Shown here: one piece after another, positions 42,553-59,061 of the stretch
Numbering within the stretch: position 1 is the stretch's first letter
Layout of the letters: the number at the start of each line of letters is the position of its first letter
Assembly (NCBI RefSeq): GCF_900324465.2
Contig: NC_046629.1
Span: forward strand, 9,913,578 to 9,977,577
Direction: 5' to 3'
Origin: Anabas testudineus
Lineage: Eukaryota > Chordata > Actinopteri > Anabantiformes > Anabantidae
DNA length: 64,000 bases
Program-made: the position numbers and the translations under genes
Notes under the pieces: model-generated
What the model was told of the DNA's origin: nothing
What the model saw: the letters and a program-made list of their open reading frames with translations, nothing else
Databases searched by the model: none

Positions 42553-44560
42553 ATGTCTCTGGAGGATTCCTTTGCTATAACCCCTGAGGACAGCAGGGTC
42601 CTGGTTGGGAATGTTTCCAGGGTGCTTCTGGACTCCACAGGAGATCAGCATGAGTACAACATCTGGCTCCCTGGTGTTGGAATCGCTGCAGTCTACGGGA
42701 TGATCATCATCGTGGGTCTGGTTGGAAATATCACTTTAATGAAGACGTGTCTGTTGGTGAAGTCCATGCGGACGGTGCCCAACCTGTTCTTGTCCAGTCT
42801 GGCTCTCGGGGACCTGTTGCTGCTGGTCACCTGCGCACCGGTCGACGCCAGCCGCTACCTGGTGGACGAGTGGCTGTTCGGCCGCGTCGGATGCAAACTG
42901 ATCCCGTTCATCCAGCTCACGTCGGTCGGAGTCTCCGTGTTCACCCTCACTGCGCTCTCCGCTGACCGGTACCGTCCACATCCTTAGTCTGGACACGCTT
43001 TTCAATTAGTTTGAACTTTTCAACTTATTCTCCTTCCACACGTGGGATGTTTCGTGTAATTTCATGTTTGTTCACTGTAATTAGTACCAGACTACTGTAT
43101 TTATTTCAATAAAGCCTATTAGGATTGATAGGTTAAAATAAAGTGTAAATCACCACTCGGCCAAAAACCCAACACTGAACCGCCTCTGATGGAGAACATT
43201 TAATGAGAGCTGAGATTAACAAACCATCTTCAGCAGCTAATATTATCTGGGGTGTTTAATCTCATTTCTATTTTTATCAATGCAGAAGCTGATTTAATTT
43301 TCTCTTCTGTATAATTTACAGCGAGTTAAGATTATCTGTATTTGATTAGAATAAAATCAGATAGACAGGCAGGCAACAAACAACTCGACTGATGGCGAGA
43401 AAAGTCTTCAGCATTAATGATGTTCACAGTGAAGCTGATGAGAGAAATGGAGACAGGTGTATAGCAGACAGGTGAACGCTGGGGCAGAGAGGCAAGTGTG
43501 AGACCACCTAGTGTGTGGAGGCAGAAGTCAGGGGCTAAAATCCACAGGAGGAGACAGGAATCAGACAGAAAAAACATTATCATTGCACAAATGTCTCTTC
43601 TCGTTCAAGGTATAAAGCTATCGTCACACCTCTGGACAGCCACAGGTCCAGTGCTACACTCAGCATCTGTTTCCGGGCCGGGGTCATCTGGTTGCTCTCG
43701 GTGACTCTGGCGATTCCTGAAGCTGTCTTCTCTGACTTGCACACCTTCACCACCAGCAACACCAATGAGACTTTTGTGACCTGTGCGCCCTATCCTCATG
43801 CCGGGGAGCTGCACCCAAAAATCCACTCCACCGCCTCCTTCCTCATCTTCTACATCATCCCGCTCTTCATCATCTCTGTGTACTACTGCTTCATCGCTCG
43901 CAGTCTGGTCAGGAGCTCTGTGGACCTGCCCACTGAAGGACACCTGCACCTGCAGAGACAGGTCTGAGTATGAGGGTCCTTTGTTTCTGTATCTTGTAAT
44001 AAATGTGATCCAAATGGTCTTTACAATAAACATACATACAATATACAACAATACATTTGAAGATAGATTTTTATTATATATAAAACACATTCTTGCCAAG
44101 AGTTAAACCAGACATCAATGTAGCTGCAGTAGATCACATGTAAAGTTACTATATAAACTTCCAAATTGGATAGTTTAGGTTGTTATTATTAATTCAAATT
44201 GCTTGTTTGTTTGTATTACTGACTTCCTCTCTCCTCATCCGTCAGATCAAGTCCAGGAAACGTCTGGCGAAAACTGTCCTGGTGTTTGTTGGCTTGTTTG
44301 CTGTGTGCTGGCTGCCCAGTCACGTGATCTACCTGTACCGCTCCTACCACTACGACCAGGTGGACACGTCTCTGGCTCACTTCATCGCCAGTGTGTGCGC
44401 TCGTATCTTGGCCTTCACCAACTCCTGCGTGAACCCGTTCGCTTTGTATCTGATGAGCAAAAGCTTCAGCAAGCATTTCAACAAGCAGCTCCTGTGCTGC
44501 ACGTCTCCCAGACAGTTGTACAGTCAGAATAGTGTGAGTACAAACATAACCACTGTCTGA
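42553..44560 (+). CDS. grpr: Gastrin-releasing peptide receptor (bombesin receptor family)
   Basis: Class A GPCR for bombesin-like peptides; mammalian GRPR couples to Gq. Exons 42553-42968, 43610-43961 and 44246-44560 code 360 residues (human 384) with the same three-exon layout as human GRPR. The start has a strong context (GCCACCATGT). Visible: N-linked site NVS near residue 20, GNITL in TM1, [10 protein letters not shown] in TM2, [25 protein letters not shown] in TM3, the DRY motif split by intron 1, VFSDLH, CAPYPH with the loop cysteine, [20 protein letters not shown] in TM6, [11 protein letters not shown] in TM7, and a palmitoylation-type CC after helix 8. The segments [11 protein letters not shown] and VDTSLAHF favour GRPR over NMBR and BRS3. 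The tail is shorter than human and ends ITTV. Paralogue assignment is by motif, not by tree. Confidence 0.92.
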
Positions 44561-46833
44561 AAGCAGCTGTAAATCTTACTCATGTGCTATTTCCAACACA
44601 TATGTTATTATTTTGTATTTATCATTATTATTATTATTCAAAAAATGCATTAAATATTTATATTAATTCTTTAAAACATGTCTCAACATGTAAGCTGTCA
44701 ACTATCCAGTCTCCTCTCAGAACTAAGAACTGATGCAGGAAGCCTCAAAGGCTCTGTCAGAACCATTTAATCTCTTCTTTATAACAAAACAGTTTGTCAA
44801 AAGACAAATGTAATCACTGCAGATGGAAAGTGGTTTGTCACAAGCACTGATATAAAACATGTTTCTATTTGAGATGGATCTTTGTTGTACATGTTCCCGA
44901 CAAATAAATACAACACAAAGCCCTGTGTGTAGATAGGTACGCATTATAATGTGTGTGTGATCATGTATCAGTTATAGTTTTAAATGGCTGAAGAATTAAT
45001 TGAAAGAAGCAAACAGTGAATATTAAGCTTTATGACAGTAGTGCGGCTCTTGGCTGACAATGTTGATGTGCACTTTGCTCCAACAAGATAAAATACATCA
45101 ACAAAAACTGTATGGATTACCATGAAATTGATGATCTGCAGTATATTACTTGTTAATTTTTTCTTTAGGCTACACTCCTTTGTGCCACTTAGCAAATGTT
45201 TGCATGCTAATACATTAAATTAGCACGTTGCACATGAATGGTCCAATTACTCACATAATCTGGTTTCTGTGAGTAACCTGGTTACTTAAGTTTATGTAAA
45301 TGCGTCCTAACATACTGGTGTCAGCATTTAGCTCATAGCACCACTGTACCTGCAGCATTGCAGAAGCTGCTAACATGGCTTTATAAATGCTTGTTACTCC
45401 TTCAGGTTTCATTTTTTCATTTCTTGACCAGATGTTTATTTTACTAATAGTTGCAGCCCTTGTGAAAATTTGGCCTACTGCTCAGAGTGTGTTAAGCAAA
45501 TGTAAGTAAATATGTTGTTTTGTATTGTGTTCATGCAAATAGTTGTTATATGTAAAGATTTATTTAAATTTGACATGTATGACCTCTTTGTCATTAGTTT
45601 TATGAAAAGGTTTTGTGATTTTCCCCATTAAAACTCAGTGTAAAATAACTAAAACTGCTGACTGAATTGATTTGCATCACAGGAAATATGCTGTGTTGAA
45701 TCAGAAGACTTCTTTATATGTTACATGGACCCTCAGTGTAAACCAACTGTGAACTTGACAGAAAATTCTTCTTTAATATGCCCTCTGTGTACACCATCAC
45801 AGACATTTTAGACAAGATGGAGACAGTAGATAAGTCAGACTGTGGACATTTAGTGGACTGCTGGCATTGGTTTCTCATGGATACAGCAAACAACCACTGA
45901 AATCAATGAACACACAGACGTGTACAAATAAATGCACAAAATCACAACATGCCATCCCCTTTTCAGAGCCTATGCTGACGGCAAAGGCTTTTCTTTGTTG
46001 TTTAGGTAAAGAAACGTCAGGTTAAATCAGCTTAAACAAGATTTTCTAAGTCTTAGCAGAGGTGACCTTTCAGGGTGGCATTTGAATAGAGGAAATTAAT
46101 TCCCCTTAAGCTGCACCAGCCACAAACCCAGTTTATTCATGTTCTTTAGATCCCTTTAACTCACAGTTTATCTATTTTTTTATATTTACATTCTTTTTAT
46201 GTCCTTAATTATACCTGGTGTGTTGTATTTCTACTAAGATGTGCTGTCGTTTTGCGACAACTGTAAAACACAACTTCCATCCAGTAAATCCCACTTTATT
46301 CATCAAATATTTTGGCTGCCTTGTCACCATCAAGTGATGATCTGAGATTGTTACTGTTTTGTAGATATGCATACATACATCCAAAACATTACCATCATTA
46401 ATAATGCATCAACACTTCAGTTTGATCTGTATATGTTATGCTAACAGTGTGGCAAGCTTATTGTTTCTCCACTCATCTGACTCATCACATTTATTAGCTC
46501 ACAAATGCAGTGGTCCTCCAGGATACTTGTAAAAAGTGTCTAATGTAAAATAACTGGAATAAAAGTATAAAAATACACAACCTGATATATTCGAGGCACC
46601 CCAACATGAATGTGTGGTATCTTGGAGCTCTCAATGCTTATATACAAAATATGCCATTCAACTAATGAGAAAATAGATCTTATTATATGATTAAAAGCAA
46701 TTCAATAATAAATGCTTTGCAATTATACAATGTTCTAATGTTTTGTAGCATTACGAAACATTTTGCCTCGTAGGTCAGTCACAGGTCAGAGTGTGTGTCA
46801 CTCAGGGAGACACACAAACAGGGTGGAGATGTC
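44561..46833. other. 3' flanks of grpr and asb11
   Basis: Convergent 3' ends of two genes; AT-rich. There is a short (ATT)n run at about 44615-44638. A diverged palindromic patch at 45235-45310 shares 'taacctggttacttaa'-type sequence with 50690-50740. No exons seen. Confidence 0.5.
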
Positions 46834-48845
46834 TTATTGGTAGAGGAGGAAGTTTTTCATGGTGTGAGGAAGGAAAAGGCTGGAAGCCCTGTGCAGCCGA
46901 CTCTTTCCCAGACTTCGGCGAATACAGAACCGACACAGCTGGGACAGAGAACAAGGACCTGGGCAGACGAAAGAGGGCAAAGTTGTTTCCAGTACATTAA
47001 CACATGACGGTCATGTTGCTTCTGTAACAGGGATGTGAGTACCTTACAACATACCTCTTCTCTGCAATGCAGTTCTCACTGCACTGTTTGGCGTTGACAG
47101 ATCCAGAGGAGTTTTTCCCTCTGCGTTCCTGCAACACCTATTAGCCCCAAAGTCCAGCAAAAGGTCCACCACACTCGCTTCTCCTCCTCTAACTGCAGCA
47201 TGTAAAGGACTGTCCTGCTCACACCCTGTTTGAACATCTGCTCCTACGGGTGCACACAAACAGAAGTGGTTAAATCCTGTACTAAGCAAGTAAATGGTGT
47301 AATTATGAGCATAAACAGTTTTTATGCTATATAGTTTCAATTATGAGAGTTAAGTTGATGAGAAGCCAAGTTATAGACAGGGCTGTAGTAAGGCTGTAGA
47401 TATTTTCCTCTTGTCTTGGACTCCTTGTTATTTGTCTTGTCTTGGACTGGCCACATACTCCAATAGGACTCAGTCTAGAGTTTTTTCAAATTGTGCTAAA
47501 AATAAACTTATAGATAATTATTATTATTCAAAATGAGTGAGTGATCACCTGAGTGGAGCAGCACCTCTACACAGGCCCTGGCTTGGGCCAAGCAGGCAGA
47601 ATAAAGTGGCGTCCCTATCACCGGCAGCTCCAAGTCAATATGAGCTCCATATGACAGCAGCAGCTCCAGACACTCTCTGTGATCTGATGAACAAACAGAA
47701 CTGCATCAAAGTCTGTGTCATAGATTACACTTTTAACTTTTAACACAGATGTTAGCAAAACCTCACTTTTCTTTGCAGCTTCATGGATGGGCGATGTCAG
47801 GTGGTATGTGGTGTGGATGGAGGCACTGTGCTGCAGGATGAGCATGACACAAGCAGCACTCCCGCTGCTGCAGGAGTTGAACAGAGGAGTGGCGCCATCT
47901 GTTGATACTGCATCGGCCTGCACAGAGATCCACAGATACAGAGATTGTCTTTCTGTGTTTTTAAAGGAAAACTTTTATTCCGTGCAAGCTTTTCTTTAAC
48001 AACAAACATTAGACTGTGTTCTTACATCTGCACCACTGTCTAGCAGGAACTTGGCACAGGCGTAATGACCACCGAGGCAGGCTTCATGGAGAGGAGAGAC
48101 TTTGTCCATGGTGAGTGTGTCCACATGGAACCCCTGCAGCAACAATAAGCAGCATTTACTGTTAGATATTAACTTTATCTCATCATGTGATCGTGTTCGG
48201 GTTGTGCATTTTGTGTACATATCAACAAAGAGCCATGTTTAGTTTACCTGAGCGACAAGGGTCCTCAGGTGGAGCAGTCTGCCCTGGTATGCAGCTTCAT
48301 GGAGAGGAGTTCTGTCTGACCATGAGTCTGGGACACAAAGAATAACATCAGGAAGGTCTCCATGTTCCAAAAACACATACACGCTCTGTATTCATCATAA
48401 TGTTAAGATGAACTACTTGTTTGAAAATGTTTATCTTGTTTTTCAGGGTCATCCTAACCCAAAACCCAAAGATACTCAGAAATACACAGGGTTTTGTTGA
48501 CTATTGCAGAGCTAGTCAACAATCTCTGCTGCAAACTTTTCAGGTCTCCATCCATAAACCTGGATAGTTACAGATCTAAAAAATTTAGCTTTCAACTATG
48601 AAGAAACTGGTATTTGTGCAAATTCAAACCTCATAATGGGAACCTCAGTAGGAAGTTTGTTCAAAATATAAGAAACTGAACCCACTTGTGCTTCTTAATT
48701 TCTCTATGAATACTGTGGTGACTTTACCAAAAAGACAAATACACTTACCAGCCATCAGTGAGTTGCATGCCAGCCCTCCATAGATGTGGAAGGGCCTCTG
48801 CCAAGGTTGTGAGCACAGGGAAATATCTGTTTGAACAGCAGCCAT
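46834..48845 (-). CDS. asb11: Ankyrin repeat and SOCS box protein 11
   Basis: Substrate-recognition subunit of an Elongin B/C-Cullin5 ubiquitin ligase. Exons in order: 48845-48749, 48327-48248, 48133-48026, 47917-47767, 47683-47549, 47243-47055 and 46958-46834, coding 294 residues with consistent phases. Ankyrin repeats run from about residue 35 to 250: DRTPLHEAAYQGRLLHLRTL, VSPLHEACLGGHYACAKFLL, GATPLFNSCSSGSAACV, TSPIHEAAKK, IGTPLYSACLAQARACVEVL and DSPLHAAVRGGEASVVDLLL. The last exon is a SOCS box: LSQLCRFCIRR for Elongin C, then LPHTMKNFLLYQ for the Cul5-box end. IYGG near the N-terminus and the QGRLL repeat favour ASB11 over ASB9. The N-terminal hydrophobic segment of one human ASB11 isoform is absent. 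The protein is close in length to zebrafish Asb11, which is known to act in Delta-Notch signalling. The adjacent piga repeats the human ASB11-PIGA neighbourhood. Confidence 0.94.
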
Positions 48846-50278
48846 GATGAAAATGCAACAACAGCAGACTACCCAAGACTCGAGCTCGCCCAGTCGGATA
48901 CACAAACCTGAAGCAGGCCTTCCTCCCCCTCTTATCTGGGTCCTTGGACACCTCCCTCATATAACCACCTCCCACCCACCATCATCCCAGTCCATAGACA
49001 TGGTCTACACAGTATGTACATTACAATAGATGTGGGAATGGGTCTGTACTGGCACACCTTGAATAAAGCAATTAGAAATGTGCATGTGTAAAGATACAAG
49101 CAGAGCGAAAAACACGGGCTTAACAGACTTTACATTACAGGTATTTTCAAGTAGAGTTTCCTGTTGATTTCATCTTGCCAAATCTCCTACTGTGTATCTA
49201 CAGTATCTGCTGTTATAACATATTTTTAACTATGGTACTATGAAAAGCTTTATGATTGAAACACTCCCTCACTAGAAGATCGAATCATCACTTACAAAAA
49301 AAACAAAAAAAAAACAATACTATCTACTTCCTCCAAAATGTATTATAATGAACTGTCTGCAGCTTGTCAGCAAATGGTCAAACCCAAACAGCTCTATGTG
49401 CAGAAACACATTTAATGATCTTTGTAAACATGGCATATTTTATTTATTACAAAGTTGTTTTATTTCTAAAGTCCTCTCCACATATACTCAGATAACTGTT
49501 TTTTGCAGGCATATCATTTTCTACCTCCTATCACGACACTATGCAAATCCCCATTGTTAGCATTGAAAGCAATCTCTACCCCCTCCTGTTTCACAGCTAT
49601 TGTGTGTTTTGTCTGTCTCTCTTCATTCCAGAGAGCCATTTCTTTTGTAAAACTACTTCTAAGAAAGCAGTTCTGTAAAAATGGTAATATGGCTGCAGAC
49701 AACCTCAATAAATGCCACGTGAAAACAGCTGAAACAAGTAACAGTTTATTTTCCAGAGTGGATCATCTGGGAGTCACTCCCACATTGAAAATAAATATGT
49801 TATATCTGAGAGGAGAAAAATAAAATAATATTAAACACAGGAGTGGAATCTGCAATACCACAGTTACACAAATAAAGCAATATACAGTGATATACAGCTT
49901 TTGAATTGAGCAGCTGAATGATACAAACCATTAAATGAGGTATGCAAATATCTGAAAACACATCACTGCAGTTTTGTTATCCGGCAAGTATACAATTACC
50001 CAGCCATGTGCTCTTTTTGTTTAGTGCAATGTATATGATATAATGAATGAAAAAAGTGCTTAGTACAGCATTTAGGAGTGCCCAAGTTTTCCATTTTAAA
50101 TATAAAATAAGAAAATTAATTCTTTCATATTAAATTCTTTCACTCAAAGTCTCTCTGATGAGTAAATGTAAACAGTATTTGCAGTTACCATGAGCACATT
50201 CAGCCGTAAGCTGACACCCCAAAGAGCACATAAGGTATCATGTAAATAGTTAGACATGAGGCAGTGGGGTGATTACTA
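48846..50278. other. Interval between asb11 start and piga stop
   Basis: Should hold the asb11 promoter and piga 3' UTR. AT-rich with an A-rich run near 49300. No exon or repeat family recognised. Confidence 0.5.
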
Positions 50279-55353
<5,075 letters not shown>

Positions 55354-56051
55354 TGTTGAATCCCTTCTCCAGCTGTGCACTTCACAAGTGCTGAAATAAT
55401 TATTTTATCTGTTAGTGCATCACCAATAATCAAAAAACAATCACATTTGTAAGTAATTTTAATTTATTGTAGTAAGGTTATTTCATACACTTAGTGCTTC
55501 AACAATCAGTTATTCTTAAGATTACCAATATATTTTAGTCCATTAAATATCAGAAAATAATTATCATCATATAAACATCCTCAATTATGAGCTATAATGT
55601 GTTCTGCTGTTATACCAACATGTCAGCTGGAGTAATGCAGAGTCCAGTCAGTGCCCAGATAAAAACAGTGCTTTAGTATGTTGGCGAAAAAATACAATTT
55701 ACAAAACTTAAATATTCCCATATCCCAATAAGTAATCTTTGGTGCACCTGTCTCATGTTTCTTTTGAATGTAGTAGCCTCTTTTGGCTGTTGAGCGTATT
55801 AAATGTTTTAAAATGAATTCTCTCTTTAACCTGACTTTGATGTGCGTTAAGCTATGGAATCTTTAACGCAAACAATGATTTTACACGTCAAATACAAACT
55901 GATGAGGTGAATACCGACCAACTAGCTAGAAACGCTTAACGCTAATTACATTTTAACGTTAGCATCACGCTAATCTACTTTGCGCATATGTAGATAACTA
56001 ACTAATAACTATTTTTAAAACACTAGATATTCTAAAGTCATAGTGCCTTAC

Positions 56052-56160
56052 CGTGGGTAAAATGTCAATATTGTTCCAACCTATGTAAAAACACAGAACT
56101 ATTTTGTAGATGTAAATTCATTTCTAGTTGCTAGCCTCGAACTAGCCAGCGGCTACCATG
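56052..56160 (-). promoter_or_regulatory. piga: Candidate non-coding first exon of piga
   Basis: A donor CCCACG|GTAAGG lies at 56052 on the minus strand, about 660 bp upstream of the start-codon exon. This fits the human gene, where exon 1 is non-coding. The 5' limit is not defined; no TATA box seen. Confidence 0.5.
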
Positions 56161-57817
56161 TTCACTTCCTGGTGCGTCACTGCGTCTAACGCAATGACGT
56201 AAAATGCTACGCTGTAACAGACGCAAAAGACACTGACGTACCTTTTCAATACAAATCCCACACAAGCTAAAACTGAAGAAGATACAACATTGTTTTTGTA
56301 AAATGTTCTAAAACTAACAAATGGCTCAACAAAGTTTTCACTCAACCAACAAAGCTTGTGGCCAAACTAATATATCCTGTCAGTTTAAGAATGTGTTCTT
56401 CTCTTTCCAAGTTGATTTTACTCAACAAACCCAGCTGCACTCAACCTGTTAAAATACAGTAAAAAAGATTTTCCAGTAAACATATTCTAACGTATTCTTC
56501 TGTGAAGGATTAGAGACTTGTTATCTGAAATCATGAACTTTGACATTGACATGCAAGATCTCCAGTAAGCACAAAGACTAGACAAATTCGAAAAAATGTA
56601 ATATGATGCAGTGTTTGTATTTCTCTGCTTTATGGGAAATATCTAATAAAAACACTTTTGGTTCATTTGATCCATGTTTGCAAAAAGCAAAGCAGAGATG
56701 GTATCTTTTACTGATGGATAAAGACTGATAGCTGACTGAATTATGTGCAAGGGGTTATAGGCGCATTAGAGGTTCATGATTATCCAAGTAAATTCTATAA
56801 GCTGTGAATAGGCATGCTGTATTGGTTTTGACACAGTTAATTCAATAAGGTTAAGGTTTATTTGTGTGCTTTGTAAATTTTAGGCTTAACAGTGGAGAAA
56901 CATTGTGCATTAAAAGCATCTTTAAATTATTTGCAATTGCATTAAGGTCGACATATAATGTGTTAGTGTTGAAATTCTCTTTTTAGTGTAAACTGCTGCA
57001 AATTATTTTGTGAACACTTTGAATTCTCCTTGACACCCTCAGTAACATGAGAAAATAATCTGCAGCTTATTCACTTTTTGGCCGTTTGCCAAACTCAGGG
57101 CTTTACCGCTTCATTTATCAGTAAACTATAATATAATATTAGCCATTACAAAATAACATACGCACAAGATCATTCAACATAACAGCTTTAAGTTCACCTG
57201 AATTGCCAGCATTAACATTCCTGCAACTACAGCATTTGGAGTCATGACTTATTGCTGGTGGAGTAGAGCATGTACAGCTCCTCAGGTGCTGTTATATTGT
57301 TTTAGATAGAAACTGTCAATCTGTTTATTCACCCAGTATGAATGGCTTTATTATATGGCAAATAACATAAAAGTTCCAGAAAAAAACACTATTGTGTGTG
57401 TATGGTATTATGACAATCTGTTTGGAGAGCTCCGTGAGCAACTGTAGTTTTGTTTAATATTGTTTAATATGTAATCTATTAATTAGGTTATTTTTTTATT
57501 TCATCAAATGTCAGCTTGGGTTGGGTGCACAGTAATGCACAATCTGCAGAATATGGTTGCTGAAAAAACTAAATTAAAAAGAATGGTGATGACAGCCTGT
57601 TGTTTTTTATTATAGATTTTATTTCTTTCTGGAAATAATGAATAATAGAAATGTAAAGTAAAATGCCTGAGCTGGTTTTATTTACAGTAGGTTATAGGGA
57701 GGACATAACCGCTCCTGGTATTTCTATATACACAGTGCTACAAGTAGATAAACATCGGTCTGAATTTGTTATCCATTAACTAGTCTTAGCATGTTAGATA
57801 TCTATTCAATGAAAACG

Positions 57818-57846
57818 GTAACTTGAAGCCACAGGCTTCAAGTTAC
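57818..57846. repeat. Perfect 13-bp inverted repeat with 3-nt loop
   Basis: GTAACTTGAAGCC, then ACA, then GGCTTCAAGTTAC. No mismatch. It lies in otherwise plain AT-rich intergenic DNA. Confidence 0.9.
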
Positions 57847-58327
57847 TATGTTTTGTAGACATCAAAGCATTTAACAAACAGAAATGTTGAGTAACAATAA
57901 TAACAACGCCACAAAACAAATTAGGATAGCTTAGTTTTTCTTCCATGACCAAAGCATTTTGAGTGTAGATATGTTTTAGCCCCCTTTTCCACCACTTGTC
58001 TTTGCATGCATATTGCTGCATATTATTGCAGTCCCTTCTCTTGTAGTCTCTGATTTCAGAGTTGGCATACACTCTGTGATTGTAGGCACAGAAACAAAGA
58101 TAAGACCCAGAATGCCAGCGGTGAACTGGTCGTCTAGTTCCTAAAGTTTAGCATCCTATTTTCACACCACAAAATCACACTGGCAATACCTTTTTGTCCA
58201 TGTTCCTTTACAAGGAAATTATGACAGAGGGTCATACTTAACTGCATACATCTTCTACATCTTAAATATATACATTACACACAATGTATTTACAAATGAA
58301 CAATGCATAGTAATAACAATGTGTTAC

Positions 58328-58549
58328 ACTCATTGGCCACATTACTAGGTACACTACCTTGAATTTTACTTTTATAAGATTGCAATTTCACAGTTTTTGT
58401 TGAAACCATGTAGCAGAACACCATCTGCTATATGTTAATTATGTTATAGGTCCTATTGGGTTATGGATTACTACTGAAGCGTGTATCTAATCTTGACCGC
58501 CTCATTTATGTAAATAGGTTTTACCTATAAAGTGACCAGTAAGGGTAAA
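58328..58549. mobile_element. Degenerate Tc1-type MITE
   Basis: The left end 'ttggccacattactaggtac' and the right end 'acctataaagtgaccagtaa' are diverged inverted copies of the fish Tc1-like terminus 'ggccactttattaggtacac'. About 220 bp apart with no transposase between. Age must be considerable given mismatches. Confidence 0.55.
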
Positions 58550-59061
58550 TATAACCTTTACACTGTAGTAAAAATGATCAGTCATTACAAATTATAAAAT
58601 TGCGTATCAATAAAGAATAATTTCAGAAAATCACACACAGTAAATATCTCTGTATTAGTAACTTCTTCACATGCAAATGATGTTTGTGTATAAACCAAGA
58701 TACATCAAAAATATTGAATGGCTCAGATCTATCATTATGTAATAAAGGATGTTTACAAATGTGTCATGTATTTTATGTTTGTTGGTATCTACAGTATACT
58801 GTATGTTTGTGCTTTATTTGTTGCTGATGTGTAACTGTTTCAGCACTCTCCCATATAATCACTGAACAAGAAGAAAAGAATTTAAACACCTGCCATAAAG
58901 GCTCACAAAATAGACACCCCTCCACAAATACCAATTTCATGACATTTCATGACAGGAAAACAGGATGAAACTTGTCTGTAAACAGTTTCTGTGTAGGCAT
59001 GGTGCCACATTAATGAATCATCACCATTTGGTAGAAAGTGCTTGCACATTGGGGTTCAGTA

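Larger units (their letters stand above)
56161..59061. other. Intergenic region between piga and the B7-like gene
   Basis: AT-rich DNA with a 13-bp perfect hairpin at 57818-57846 and a Tc1-type MITE-like element at 58328-58549. No coding exons recognised. Confidence 0.5.
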
